A stretch of 64,000 nt of DNA from Thereva unica (GCA_949987705.1 OX465281.1:136820876-136884875), one strand, 5' to 3'. Counted from the first letter of the stretch, positions 1 to 11,654 are shown. The notes: generated by a model from the letters alone, not told the origin. Translations and numbers: made by a program.

Positions 1-1
1 G

Positions 2-3000
2 TGTGAATGCGACAAGTCACTACATGAACTAGTAAAAAATTATCTGGAATATCATGACAACGTAGCACCAAGGTCACCACTGATGAGCAAAGAAGAGGAA
101 CGTTCCATACATCTCTTAGAAAATACAGTTAAACGAATAGGTGATAGATTTGAAAGCGGCTTACTGTGGAAATATCCGAATGTGCGTTTGCCCAATAATT
201 ATGCAATGGCAATGAAAAGATTGAATTGCCTTGAAAAGCAAACGAAGCGTGATCGCGGTCTACTGGAAAATGTTAATAGACAAATATCGAACTTAGTCGA
301 GAAAGGGTATGCTAGAAGACTAACAAAAGAAGAGTTGGACATTCCTTATCCACGAGTTTGGTATCTTCCAATATTCATCGTAAGAAATCCGAACAAGCCA
401 GAGAAGGTACGTCTCGTTTGGGATGCTGCCGCCACCACCGAAGGAATATCTTTAAATACAATGCTATTGAAGGGTCCAGACCAACTTGTGCCTTTAATTA
501 CAGTCTTACAGCAATTTCGGGAAAAGAAAATTGCAATTACGGCTGACTTAAAAGAAATGTTTCACCAGGTGAAAGTGAAGAAGGACGATCAACATGTACA
601 AAGGTTTTTGTGGAGAGGTGGTCATTCGGAACGTGAACCAGACGTATATGTAATGGAAGCCTTAACCTTTGGTGCTTCGTGCTCTCCAAGTATTGCTCAA
701 TATGTAAAGAATGTGAATGCAAAAGAATTTTCACATCAATACCCAGAAGCAGCTAAAGCTATTGTCGATTGCTTCTATGTCGACGATTTGTTATTGAGTG
801 TTGATTCGCCGGAAGAAGCAATAAGTCTAACGAAGCAAATAAAATACATTAATGGCAAAGGCGGCTTTCAAATGCATAGTTGGCTATCTAATTCATCCGA
901 GGTTTTACAAGAAATAAATGAAGAAAATCAAGGACCTAAAGATTTACAATCAAGTAAGTTCGAACAGATCGAAAAAATTCTCGGGTTATGGTGGCGTCCT
1001 AGAGATGACAGTTTTACTTTCGTAATGAAATATGCTCGAGTTGACCCAAGTATTCTGAAAGGCGAAAGAACGCCAACAAAGCGTCAACTGCTCCAAATTC
1101 TAATGTCTATATTTGATCCTTTAGGATTTTTATCTCATTATTTAATTGGGCTAAAAATATTACTTCAAGAGATTTGGAAAATGGACATCGATTGGGATGA
1201 GAGTATTCCCGAAAGTTTAAGAAAAGAATGGCTTCGATGGTTACGATTACTACCGCAAGTGGAGAATGTTGTAATACCTAGATGTTACTCGCTGTTATCA
1301 AACGAAGCAACTGTACAATTGCATGTGTTTGTAGATGCAAGTCAAGAAGCTATGGCTGCAGTGGCATATTTTAGAATCACAACTGGTGACAATAAATCTG
1401 TTGCATTGGTGCGTGCTAGAACTAAAATTGCGCCAAAACAAGTAACATCTATTCCACGATTGGAATTACAAGCTGCTGTTATTGGAGTACGTCTAGCAAA
1501 ATCTATTTTACAAGGTCATAGAATGAAAATAAAAGAAACAATTTTCTGGTCAGATTCAAGAACAGTTTTAAGTTGGCTAAAATCGGATGCACGAAAATAT
1601 AAACCATTCGTAATGCATCGGGTAGCAGAGATTATAGAAACATCAAAACTCAACGAATGGAGATGGGTACCCACAAGCATGAATGTAGCCGATTTAGCTA
1701 CAAAGACCACAAAATCGTCACCATTTCAGCCGCAATCACCATCGTTTGTCGGTCCTGACTTTCTGCAAGATTTAGAAGAAAATTGGCCTACCATGCCTGA
1801 AGACAACAAAGATGTCATCAAAGAAGAGCTACGTCCAAAATACGTATTCTTACATTGTAATGAGACAGCAGAAGACATCATACCGTTGAGCCGTTTTTCG
1901 AAATGGAATCGTTTGTTAAGAACCGTCGCATGGACACTTAGATATGTACATAATTGCAGGCTGAAAGCAAAGGGTATAATACTTCGTAATGGCCCACTTT
2001 CATCAACAGAATTACAACAGGCACGCGAATGGATATTTCGAATTGTGCAAGCCAAAGCATTTATTGATGAAATAATCCTTCTTAAAAAAGGACGAAATTT
2101 GCCAAAGTCAAGTCCATTATTTGGGTGCTCACCATATATTGAAGATGACGGCCTGCTGAGAATGAAAGGAAGAATCGATAAAGCAACCATTCACAATCAA
2201 AACGTGAAACGGCCTATATTTTTGCCGAAAAATCACCATGTCACTTCACTTCTGATAAATTATTATCACGAAAAGTTCCAACATTGCTGTAATGAAACGG
2301 TTGTGAATGAAATGAGACAAACTTTCTGGATTCCTGGACTGCGAGCCAAGGTCAAGTCAGCAAGAAGAAAATGTGGTTATTGCCAGGAACAAGGTGCAAA
2401 ACCTCTTTATCCTGAGATGGCATCATTACCACCAGAACGTCTCGGAGTATTTACTCATCCTTTCACATATGTAGGTGTGGATTACTTTGGCCCTATAATA
2501 GTTATATCGAAAAGGAAAAGTGAAAAGCGTTGGGGAGTACTATTTACCTGTTTAACTATAAGAGCTGTGCACATTGAAATAGCTCACGCTTTAACGACAG
2601 ATTCCTGTATAATTGCCATACGAAATTTCATTGCCAGAAGAGGCACACCAAAAACTTTTCTATCGGATAATGGCACCAATTTCAAAGGCGCAGAGCGAGA
2701 ACTAAAAGAAGAATTCAAGAAAATGTGCAAATCAGGCTTAAGAAATAACATCAATTCCCCGGAAACCGAATGGAAATTTAATCCACCGTGTGCACCACAC
2801 ATGGGAGGATCCTGGGAGAGATTGATAAGATCCATAAAAAAGGTTCTTTATCACCTTTGTAAAAATCAACGTCTAACTGACGAAAGCTTAAGATGCTTTC
2901 TTATGGAAGCCGAGAATATTGTCAATGCTCGTCCATTGACTTATATGTCATCAGACGCATCATGTATGGAGGCATTGACACCGAACCATTTCCTCCTTGG

Positions 3001-3406
3001 ATCTTCGTGTGGGAGTAAGTCCCCTGGTGTGTTTAATGTACAGGATCTATACTTAAGGAAAAACTGGCGCGTGGCTCAAGAGATGGCAGATCAATTTTGG
3101 GGAAGATGGGTCAAAGAATACCTACCAACGTTAAATCGTCGTCTCAAATGGACCCAAAGAGAAGAAAATTTAAAGGAAGGTGACTTAGTTCTTATAGTGG
3201 ATGAAACAACCGCTAGAAATACGTGGCCTAAGGGGATCATTGTCCAAACAACCATGGCAGCTGATGGACAAGTAAGAAGAGCGACAGTTAAAACCAGCGC
3301 GGGAGTTTATGAAAGACCAGCTGTGAAGTTAGCGCTAATACGACGTTATCAAGAAGAGGGTGAGACTACGGAATCCAACACTCGTCTCACCGAGGGGGGG
3401 TGTTAA
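2..3406 (+). CDS. BEL/Pao retrotransposon pol (RT, RNase H, integrase), 5' part outside window
   Basis: This is the C-terminal part of a BEL/Pao polyprotein that copies element RNA into DNA and integrates it. The frame is open from base 2, so the ATG at 83 is internal and the true start, with gag and protease, lies upstream of the window. Counting from that ATG, the RT finger motif LVWDAAA is near residue 111 and the catalytic YVDD is at 232-235. An RNase H-like region with VDASQEA is near 415. The integrase zinc domain (H, H, CGYC) is near 720-775, followed by a DDE core with VGVDYFGP, SDNGTNF and GGSWERL. The C-terminal part, with GDLVLIVDE, fits the usual BEL tail domain. I see no internal stop. 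The stop codon falls in the first six bases of the adjoining LTR. The family call is firm; activity is unknown because the 5' half is not visible. Confidence 0.93.
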   Translation, partial: CECDKSLHELVKNYLEYHDNVAPRSPLMSKEEERSIHLLENTVKRIGDRFESGLLWKYPNVRLPNNYAMAMKRLNCLEKQTKRDRGLLENVNRQISNLVEKGYARRLTKEELDIPYPRVWYLPIFIVRNPNKPEKVRLVWDAAATTEGISLNTMLLKGPDQLVPLITVLQQFREKKIAITADLKEMFHQVKVKKDDQHVQRFLWRGGHSEREPDVYVMEALTFGASCSPSIAQYVKNVNAKEFSHQYPEAAKAIVDCFYVDDLLLSVDSPEEAISLTKQIKYINGKGGFQMHSWLSNSSEVLQEINEENQGPKDLQSSKFEQIEKILGLWWRPRDDSFTFVMKYARVDPSILKGERTPTKRQLLQILMSIFDPLGFLSHYLIGLKILLQEIWKMDIDWDESIPESLRKEWLRWLRLLPQVENVVIPRCYSLLSNEATVQLHVFVDASQEAMAAVAYFRITTGDNKSVALVRARTKIAPKQVTSIPRLELQAAVIGVRLAKSILQGHRMKIKETIFWSDSRTVLSWLKSDARKYKPFVMHRVAEIIETSKLNEWRWVPTSMNVADLATKTTKSSPFQPQSPSFVGPDFLQDLEENWPTMPEDNKDVIKEELRPKYVFLHCNETAEDIIPLSRFSKWNRLLRTVAWTLRYVHNCRLKAKGIILRNGPLSSTELQQAREWIFRIVQAKAFIDEIILLKKGRNLPKSSPLFGCSPYIEDDGLLRMKGRIDKATIHNQNVKRPIFLPKNHHVTSLLINYYHEKFQHCCNETVVNEMRQTFWIPGLRAKVKSARRKCGYCQEQGAKPLYPEMASLPPERLGVFTHPFTYVGVDYFGPIIVISKRKSEKRWGVLFTCLTIRAVHIEIAHALTTDSCIIAIRNFIARRGTPKTFLSDNGTNFKGAERELKEEFKKMCKSGLRNNINSPETEWKFNPPCAPHMGGSWERLIRSIKKVLYHLCKNQRLTDESLRCFLMEAENIVNARPLTYMSSDASCMEALTPNHFLLGSSCGSKSPGVFNVQDLYLRKNWRVAQEMADQFWGRWVKEYLPTLNRRLKWTQREENLKEGDLVLIVDETTARNTWPKGIIVQTTMAADGQVRRATVKTSAGVYERPAVKLALIRRYQEEGETTESNTRLTEGGC

Positions 3407-3642
3407 AAATATTGTCAACTTAGGTGTTATCAGAAAACACACTGAAACAGGAAGCCTTGACTAGTGAAAAAAAACGAATGAGGCTTGGAAAATGAATTGT
3501 CAGAAGGGAGAAAAAACTCTTAAAGGACAGTTCATTCTGCCTCTAAAGAAATCCCTTTTAATAATATAGAAAATAAATAAAGCATTAAATAAATAAATTA
3601 ATTATAAATATTTATCGGAGCAAAGTTGTTTGATTTGCAACA
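3401..3642 (+). mobile_element. 3' LTR of the BEL/Pao element
   Basis: A 242-bp LTR begins with TGTTAAAAAT directly after a G-rich polypurine tract (3392-3400) and ends with TTTGCAACA, giving TGTT...AACA inverted ends. AATAAA signals occur around 3571-3600. The pol stop codon TAA (3404-3406) is inside the LTR. The matching 5' LTR is outside the window, so the boundary rests on the tract, the inverted ends and the abrupt switch to satellite DNA at 3643. Confidence 0.8.
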
Positions 3643-4432
3643 ATAAGTATGCAAAAATGCAGCGGGGTCTAAAGCCTCTAACTATTTTTCTCAAAATAAT
3701 CATTTCTAGGGGGTGGTTTAAGGGTGTCACCCGGGGATGTTATGAACTTGAAATTTTTTATGGTAATTCCAGATACCATCCTTAATAAGTATGCAAAAAT
3801 GCAGCGGTGTCTAAAGCCTCTAACTATTTTTCACAAAATAATCATTTCTAGGGTGTGGTTTAAGGGTGTCACTCGGGGATGTTTTGAACTTGAAATTTTT
3901 TGGGGTAGTTCTTATCAGCACCCTTAACAAGTCTACAAAATTTCAGCGGGGTCTAAAGCCCTTAACTATTTTTTCCCAAAATAATGATTTCTAGGGGGTT
4001 GTTTAAGGGTGCCACCCGGGGATGTTATGAATTTGAAATTTTTTGTGGTAGTTCCTAATACGACCCTTAATAAGTGTGCAAAAATGCAGCGGTGTCTAAA
4101 GCCTCTAACTATTTTTCACAAAATATTCATTTCTAGGGGTGGTTTAAGGGTGTCACCCGGGGATGTTATGAACTTGAATTTTTTTGGGGTAGTTCTTATC
4201 AGCACCCTTAACAAGTCTACAAAATTTCAGCGGGGTCTAAAGCCCTTAACTATTTTTTCCCAAAATAATCATTTCTAGGGGTTGGTTTAAGGGTGCCACC
4301 CGAGGATGTTATGAACTTGAAATTTTTTGGGGTAGTTCTTATCAGCACCCTTAACAAGTGTACAAAATTTCAGCGGGGTCTAAAGCCCCTAACTATTTTT
4401 TCCCAAAATACTCATTTCTAGGGGGTGAGTTA
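3643..4432. repeat. Tandem satellite, period about 142 bp, about 5.5 units
   Basis: Unit starts marked by AATAAGT or AACAAGT occur at 3642, 3784, 3926, 4069, 4210 and 4353, a spacing of 141-143 bp. Each unit carries GCAGCGG or TCAGCGG, TCTAAAGCC, ATTTCTAGGG and CACCCGGGGATGTTATGAA. Two subtypes are mixed. The array starts exactly at the BEL LTR end, so the BEL element sits inside the satellite and more units are expected upstream of the window. Confidence 0.9.
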
Positions 4433-4589
4433 GGGGTAGGTTAATAATTCGTGATTAATAATTTAGGGGTGATATTTTCCAAGACCTCCACTGACTTTCC
4501 CGTATCAAAAAACAATTATTTACTTGTTTTTTAAGGTCCAACCATCAGTTTCAAAATTTAAATTTAAAACGTTCGGAACTTCAGGCTCA

Positions 4590-4964
4590 TGTTTTAAGTG
4601 TGTTAATTGTTGAGGTGATCAATTTATTTTACTTTCGCGGGGTTTTTTTTCGTGTTTATTAAGGAAAAATATTGTATTATTCAATTAAAAGTGATTTTAA
4701 AGTCATTAATTAATTTATTATGTAATTATTATTAAATATATAAGTGAAGTGTGAAAGGAAAAGTGAATAAGAAAAGTGTTTTTCTACACCTATATTTTTA
4801 ATAATAATTTCATAACATATGTATTAATCACTTTAAAATCACTTGTAATTCTGAAACTACACAAAACATTAAATTTTTAACATTTTTTTCGTAAATAAAA
4901 ACATGAAAAAACACCGTGAAAGTAAAAAAAGTTGATCGCCTTAACAATTAGAACACTTAAAACA
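4590..4964. repeat. Long foldback (inverted repeat) element
   Basis: The left arm (about 4590-4725) is the imperfect reverse complement of the right arm (about 4819-4964). Shared blocks include GTTTTAAGTG, TAATTGTT, TTTTACTTTC and AGTGATTTTAAAGT. It has no ORF and very low GC. It is either a foldback MITE or an inverted duplication; I could not define target duplications. Confidence 0.65.
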
Positions 4965-7348
4965 CACTTAATCACCTATTTTTTTTTAATGAAATTACTA
5001 AAAAAACTATTCACTGATAAATCCAAGTGCAGTTGAAAGTGTTAAAATACAATATTTTATCACTTTTTACTGCAAAATTATAACAAAAGTGTGTATGCCA
5101 TGTTATTCCGGTGGCTTTTTGGGCCGAGTAGTCCACCACCATGAAAAATTCTCCTTCATGGCCTGTAGTTGAGAGGGCCTTGGATCCGCGCCTGAGAAAT
5201 GAATAAAGTTAATATATCTTTGTATGTGTTGAGCAGAGCAGAGAACCAAGCCGGTTTATTCATAATAATAAGCTAATTTTACTATAATTATGCGAAAAAT
5301 TTGTCATCCCTAAAATTTAAAATAATTTAATAAAAATTATGGCAAAATTTCTTTTGAATACATGAGCTTCTTCATTCATAAAACGATAGTTCTCTACAGT
5401 CGGAAGCAGCACAACCTCCCCCGAGCAGAAGCGCGCATGCGACTGGCGGAAAACGTCAACAATCTAGTAATCAAAGTAATAGAAACACAAATTTCATATT
5501 TATTTAGTAGAAATTGCTATGAATTATTTCTATAGCAAATGTGTAAAATACAAAAACCTTAAACTAAAAAAAGGTGTAAAAAGAGGCGTTTTTCATTCAT
5601 AATTTGTAAATTGTTTAAATAATCATTGAAGCCCCAGAAAAATACACCTCCCTGTAGCAATACGCAGTTGCGACTGATTAAATGGCAGCAAGTGAAGTGA
5701 CTTGATAGGAGGTGTTAAATGGAGCTTTGTCCGAGCTTTTAAACATTTTTAAGAGCTTAGCTGGGGTAGATTCGCGGAATGTCACGACGTTTGAAAAAAT
5801 CTATATATCTTGTGTACTATATGAATACAATTATTATTATTAATTTAGCGTTTTTTTTTTTTGGAAAAAATGTTGAGGGTGTTATGGGCGAAGTTCTGTA
5901 CAAGACGTCAAATAACCCCGGCAATCAAAAACTACGTGGACGAGACTAAAAAGAACGCCTTTGGAAAGGCCGCATGAGTCTTACTACTTTTCGATTGCAG
6001 TAGTAATATGTAAATTTTACTAATATCGATACTGAAACAACTTTTTACCACTCTTGAAGGCTTTATAAACGTTAAAATATTTCGCCATAATCTTCATTAG
6101 CAAACCTTGAAAAAATGATATACATTAATCGTAAATTATAATTAAAGACAAAACAACTTTATGGTAAATCATTTCAATTAGAGATGCGCCGAATATGGGT
6201 TCGACCGAATACGAATATACGGCAGAATATTCGCTCTAAAATGGACCGAACCGAACATTCGGCAGAATTATTCCGTTCATTTTTGCGTAGTAAACAGGTA
6301 CCTATAGGTCTGCAAAGCGCTCTGCAAGAAGCAGCGTTTACCCACCCCTCCAGCACTCCGGGCTAGCTCAGCTCGCTCATTCAATGCGCCGCTCTTTTTT
6401 TTATTGGAATTACTAGCGTGATGAGAGTAGTTATCGCCAAAAAATAAGGAACGAAAGCAAGAATGATGTGCAATTGTACGAACACCACGCTCTAAGCTAC
6501 TACTCGGCCTTTACTAGTCTAAACAAAATTTGTCCATATCGATTCATCCAGTAAAATTAAGCCTTTTTGATTCGCTACCCAAATTTAAAAAAAAAAACAG
6601 CTAAATTGGTGCAATAGAAACTGAGCCCTTTTTCGAGCGAATTTGAAACGCGCCTAGCATTCCTGGCGTCGCCGAGTTTTTGTGGAAAATTAAAAACCAT
6701 AAAAAAATTTAAAAACCAGAATTTTAATGATTGGATATTGTAAAGAGAGTCTTAGAGCATACGTAAAAAAATCAGGACCAGCATGGGAGATTTTCTTTTG
6801 GAGCAGTAACAAATTTCACTTTTTAAATTCACTTAATTGCAAAATTCATTATGCAAAAACTATTTGACCGACCGTGATCGGGTTTTGGATATAAGTTAAT
6901 CATGCCTTTAACTGTCTAATTCCAAAATTAAATTGGAAGATAATGGTCTCTTCTTTCCTTGTGATAGCTTTAAAGTGAGGTACTTTTTTTCGCGGTTTTC
7001 GGCTATTTTGCAATGCAAAAATTCAAATTTCAAAAATCCACCTTAGGTTAAGTTTTAGCAAATCCAATAACGAACAAAATATGCTCAACAAATTTTTCGT
7101 CTAGAAGCCTTCGTTAAGAGATATTTAACAAGAAAGGTCAAAAAACAGGGAATTTTTCAGTTTTTGGGCTACCACAAATTTTCCTGGGAGTTTCATGCTT
7201 GCGCACCCCTAAATATTGTTGAGAATGTCATTTCTGACCGATTGCACCAAAAAAGTCCGTTACATCACGCCAAAACTACTGGAAATGCTCCAGCGCCCGG
7301 ACTATGAAAAAATAAATGAGATCAAAGTAGTTAGTTGCACGGGTCTTA
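4965..7348. other. AT-rich interval without a recognisable gene
   Basis: I see no coding region that I can support. A more GC-rich patch at 5107-5190 resembles untranslated retroelement sequence but is unassigned. At 6180-6280 the sequence AGAGATGCGCCGAATA is followed by repeated TTCGGC/GCCGAAT motifs, which resembles the subterminal region of a hAT-type transposon. I did not find the opposite end, so it is not called as an element. Confidence 0.4.
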
Positions 7349-7621
7349 TTGGGGCCTATTCTGTCGGTAAAATTTTATCATTTTATGTTACGCAAAATTA
7401 AATGTGACTGTGAAAGTAGTGTCAAAAGTATTTTCATAAAATACTCATATAGATTCCCGCTTAGATTCTTACATATATGTTATGAATCGCAACAGGAAAT
7501 ATTTTATGTTTTGATACATAAAATACAATTGATCGGACAGAATTGGATTTTAGGAAATTCTTTCATTTTATGGCAAAACATATCATAAAATTATAAAATT
7601 TTACCGGCAGAATAGGCCCAA
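7349..7621. mobile_element. MITE, 273 bp, TA target duplication (Tc1/mariner-like)
   Basis: Terminal inverted repeats of about 39 bp: the left end reads TTGGGGCCTATTCTGTCGG, and the right end in reverse complement reads TTGGGCCTATTCTGCCGG, both followed by TAAAATTTTAT. TA flanks both ends (7347-7348 and 7622-7623). There is no transposase inside. The TA duplication suggests Tc1/mariner mobilisation, but the superfamily is inferred. Confidence 0.8.
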
Positions 7622-8199
7622 TATTTCAAAACTAAAAAAAGCAAAAACTTCGAGATAACTCGCTCAATTAAATATTAACCAAAAGTATATATAAGAATAT
7701 TAAAGGCAAAAACAACCAAAAAATACATATTAAAATTCTCTTTTCAACGTACACAAATGCTCAGAAACTTTATTTTAGAAACGGTTCATTTTTTCGTAAT
7801 ACAAAGGTACTGTAAACATGATTTAGGCTTAAACACAGTTTATCTATTTTAATGAAAATCAATTATAACTAAATATTCGCGAACAAAAAAAGTTTATTTT
7901 TTTTCATCGAATTGTTTTAAGTAAATTCAATTGTCTCGATGTTTTCAATATTTGTGCAGGGTGCGATATCTAGACCTTTGGTATTTCGATATTTTTAACC
8001 GATTTCGAAAAAAATCTGAGATCAGCACCGTTTTAACGCTGAAATTGTAGGGCTTTATATTGAAAACAACAGTTCAATTGTGAAAACTGCGTGTTTATAG
8101 TAATGTTGGCCAATGGAAAACTGCGTGTTTATAGTAATGTTGGCCAATGAAAAAAATGGTAATTTAGATTTGCCTTTTTGTTCTCTGAATTGAAAAGTA
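7622..8199. repeat. AT-rich interval with a perfect 34-bp tandem duplication at 8082-8149
   Basis: The only structure seen is two adjacent identical 34-bp copies (8082-8115 and 8116-8149) beginning GAAAACTGCGTG and ending GGCCAATG. The rest is AT-rich with no supported gene. Confidence 0.7.
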
Positions 8200-8382
8200 C
8201 CAGACTTTTTTCTGTGGGATTATTTAAAAAGTAAAGTTTAAGCCAGCAAGCCGAAGACCATTGAAGAACTCAAAGACCCGGAATATACTGCTATAACGCC
8301 CGAAATGCTAGCCAATGTTATGCAGGATGCCCGAAAAAGAGCTGCCTTTTGCAAATTGTGTTCAAAAAGTTATTTGAAATAA
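8200..8382 (+). pseudogene. C-terminal remnant of a mariner/Tc1-superfamily transposase
   Basis: Translating from 8200 gives PDFFLWDYLKS, then ASKPKTIEELKD and ITPEMLANVMQDARKR, then a stop at 8380-8382. This is the conserved C-terminal end of insect mariner/Tc1-type transposases, with the PDFFLW segment around the third catalytic acid, the KT.EEL helix and the MQ.ARKR tail. One in-frame TAA follows KSKV where an aromatic residue is usual, and nothing upstream of 8200 matches the family. It is a short dead fragment of about 61 codons, recognised by family pattern and not by a search. Confidence 0.75.
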
Positions 8383-8883
8383 ATGGTAGAGAATAGCCTA
8401 AATAAATCTAAAAAATTTCGGTTATTCAATGTTGTAATACGGAAGGTCTAAATGGTGCCCCCATACATTTATTTAGTAGAACATTTACATATTTTACAAC
8501 ATATCAAATTAAGTCTTCAACGCGGACGCAATTGTACAAATATGTATGATGATGTCCTTGTCCTTCACACAAATGACATCCAGTTCGGAGGGTTCAAGGA
8601 TAGTTATAAGTGCAATATGTGCATTATACCAAATAAAAGCCTACCAATTACACATATCCAAATGTTGTGCAAGAGTTGGTAAAGAGGGTGACAATTTTTC
8701 TATGGATGATTGCTTGACCAATGCACAGAACCACACTTGTCATTATGATATTAATATGTACCTATATTTCGAGTGCTTTGACATCTAGCGTATAGACTAT
8801 GTTTTTTCATACGGTAGTTAATAAAGCGCAATGTTTACAAATTATTTCTATAATTTCCGCCACAGTTAGTTAAGGGTATTATA
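8383..8883. other. AT-rich interval, nothing recognised
   Basis: Only short uninformative open frames are present. No repeat or gene family was recognised. Confidence 0.4.
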
Positions 8884-9142
8884 GTCTACACCAGTGGTTC
8901 CCAAGCTTTATTTCGTACGGAACCTTTCTACAATGTATAAAATTTGGCGGACCCCAACGATGAAAAAATAAAATAATATATGATATATGTATATATTTAT
9001 CCAATATATTTTAAAACGTTTTTATTAGCTCGCTTTCTTGTCTGTCTGTTTGTCCGGTACATATCTTGCAATTGATTGAATACTTCCGGTTACCCGATCA
9101 CCTTGAAAGTTTGCACACAACTTCAGCTCCGATGACAATGCA

Positions 9143-9535
9143 ATATGGTATACTCATTATACCGTTAGATCCATGGCGGCCGTCTCAAGAGGACGGATCA
9201 CTGTTTTCTTCACGGAACAAATTTTTCAATCAATTTTTCAAATATGTACTTCCGAATATCCTATCATGCTGAAATTTTGCATACAGCTTTAGCTCCGATG
9301 ACAATGCAATATGGTATACTCAATATACCTTTAGATCCATGGCGGCAGTCTCAGGAGGGCGGATTGAAATATTCTTCACAACCCCTTCGACATGGGTATC
9401 AAATGAAAGGGTATGATAAGTAGAACACCATAACCAATATAGTATACTCAATATATCGTTTGGCCCATGGTAGCCATCTCAAGAGGGCGGATTACCATTT
9501 TCTTCACAACCCCCTCGACATGGGAATATGGAATA
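9143..9535. repeat. Diverged units of the Helitron-borne 128-bp satellite
   Basis: Three units begin near 9143, 9307 and 9435 with CAATAT(G/A)GTATACTCA and continue into GATCCATGGCGGC, GTCTCAAGAGG and TTCTTCACAA, matching the reverse-oriented monomer of the arrays at 46764-59350. The last interval is 128 bp. The first is about 164 bp and includes an extra segment (TTCAGCTCCGATGACAATG and similar) absent from the large arrays. A TGTCTGTCTG stretch precedes them. Confidence 0.82.
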
Positions 9536-9628
9536 GCGGCCAAAATGTTACGCAGCGTGACGTAGACCAAATTTCAAAGAAAAAGGGCTAATCGCACTTT
9601 CTGATTAGCAATAACGCGTTAAACGGCC

Positions 9629-10841
9629 GGCGCACAGTGATGCCAAATCTCGATTTTGTGGCCAAAATTAGAAATCCTGTTCAAATGGTTTTGGAAATGA
9701 GTCCATTAAGGTTGTTGAGATCAGGGATTTCAAATAAAATATTATTTTTTTTTTTCAAAAACCAAATAGGCGGACCAAATGTGCTCATTAAATTTGGACA
9801 AAATTGGAAAAAATTTCAAAACGCCCTAGTGGCTAAACCGTTACGATTTCCGCCCCCTCTCATATGATTTTTTGTTCGTCTATCCAAAGCCTATCTACAC
9901 CCCGCCACTTTGTAACTTTAGGTGGGACACCCTGCATAAAGAAAACAATATATATACGAAATAATTTTTCATAATTTTTTTCCTTACCCTCCATTTTCCG
10001 ACCAAACGTGAGGGAAAAGCTTATATAACCTTTTTTGTCGAGAATTTTCATAGCTTTAATTTTGTCCTCTTAACATTTTTCCAATTTCGACGTTTTTCCC
10101 GAGATACGGCCGGGAAAGCGTCGGAAAATCCTTTCAATCGGATTTTCTCCTGATTTTCACAAAGTACGGCCCGGAACTCAACGGTTACCTTTTCTCCTAT
10201 TGCTAAACTCCCACCATTCCAAATTTCATTAACCTACAATTTTTTTTGCAGTTTTAGTGAATTTTTTATTCTGGAAACTGTACTAGCAAAACTTGATTTT
10301 GCCTGAAAATCTAGTGCGCAGCTGCGTAAAAAATGTGATTAAAAAAATGGGGGCAACCCGGGGCAAGTTTAGTTTTATTTAAATTGTTTAAAAATGACTG
10401 AAGAACATCATAAAACATAATTCAGAGCGGAGGATCGTGGAGGATTTTACTTCTACATATTTGAAGAATGATTTTTTGAAGTAAAAAGTATTAAAAACAA
10501 CATTGTAAATTATGCGATAAAATTAAAAGCAATCATACGTTATCATATGTTATTAATTGGTCTGAATCTACTTACGTTCTCCTTTTTTGTCCGTTTGGAA
10601 TCACCAAAATATCTTAAGAGAGGAAAAAACTACCGCCGATTCCAATTTTGTAAACGATTCGCTTGAAGGTTATGTCACACTCCACCTCACGCGAGCAATG
10701 TTGGTGACTCGGCCCTCGTATCGCTCATTCCAAACACTTAAGGTACCGACCTAACTATTCCGATACATAAAAAGTCCTAAATTGAAACTTCGATTTTTGG
10801 ATTTTTGGCCACGGAATCGAGATTTGGCATGACTGTGCGGC
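9629..10841. mobile_element. Possible nested element bounded by about 37-bp inverted repeats
   Basis: The left sequence GCACAGTGATGCCAAATCTC continues into CGATT..GTGGCCAAAA. Its reverse complement, with a few mismatches, ends near 10841. There is no coding content. I found no convincing target duplication, so it could be a MITE nested in the hAT element or a subterminal inverted repeat of the hAT element itself. Confidence 0.5.
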
Positions 10842-10961
10842 GCAGCGTCAGTGAATCTGCGAATGTATTTGCGCTTCGGCGCTGGTGACACGGAACTCTA
10901 AAATTTTTTCGTGGAACCGTAAGGTTCCGCGGAACCCACTTTGGGAATCACTGGTCTACAC

Positions 10962-11654
10962 TAATCTTAGAACATATTTTCAATAATGTTTGCGAAAGAG
11001 CTATCTCGAAAATTGGGTGTGTTGCAGACCTAGAAGCTTATAGATTGGCAGTAGCCAATAGGTCCAGGGAGTCTATGGATGACCCAATGATAAAACGCTA
11101 AAGCATGCTAACGAGATGCAAAAAATTCGGCCAGGTAGAAGAAGAAATTCTAAGAAAGATAGCGTTTTTTGCATCTTTGCAGCTGGTGCAGAACACAACC
11201 TAAAGAAATCGGAAACAGTCGAGAAAACGTTTTTTCGCATTTATCAAAAAACAAAGCAAATACAAAAAAACAGTTAAATGAGAAAGTTGTAGAGAATACC
11301 TGATCGAATGAGACTTGCTCGAAACGATTTCCTTAGTTATTTCCTGAGAAAATCGCGAATTTCATCGAAAATCGTCGTTTTTTTGCTTTCGCGTGAGTTT
11401 AAATTTTTTAAATTATTTGCAATTAACACAAGCAAAAAACGTACATTTTTGCCAAGTAAAAAACGAAAATTTTTGGAAAAATACAAACAAATTAAAATTG
11501 AGCCTTTTATATCGAATTTTCGGAAGAAGACCTTCTTTTAAATCGGGCATTGCTCAGGATTGGGATGTCCCAAAGAAACGATCCGGGGCTTAAATTCTTC
11601 GTAACGGATTGTATCATCATATGTCGAAAAATATTTTTTTATCATTCAAATAAA
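10962..11654. other. Interval without a recognisable gene
   Basis: AT-rich sequence with overlapping short open frames at 11308-11593 of low complexity (K/F/N-rich). I see nothing supportable. Confidence 0.4.

Larger units (their letters stand above)
8892..10953. mobile_element. Non-autonomous hAT-type element, 2062 bp
   Basis: The left end CAGTGGTTCCCAA and the right end TTGGGAATCACTG form 13-bp inverted repeats with one mismatch. The bases GTCTACAC flank the element exactly on both sides (8884-8891 and 10954-10961), a perfect 8-bp target duplication as expected for hAT transposition. No transposase-length ORF is present. Inside are diverged units of the 128-bp satellite (9143-9535) and another inverted-repeat segment (9629-10841), so it is a mosaic. 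Confidence 0.88.

Noticed and set aside
6180..6280. hAT terminal region (AGAGATGCGCCGAATA with TTCGGC repeats)
   Set aside because: Only one possible end was seen, with no inverted partner or target duplication.
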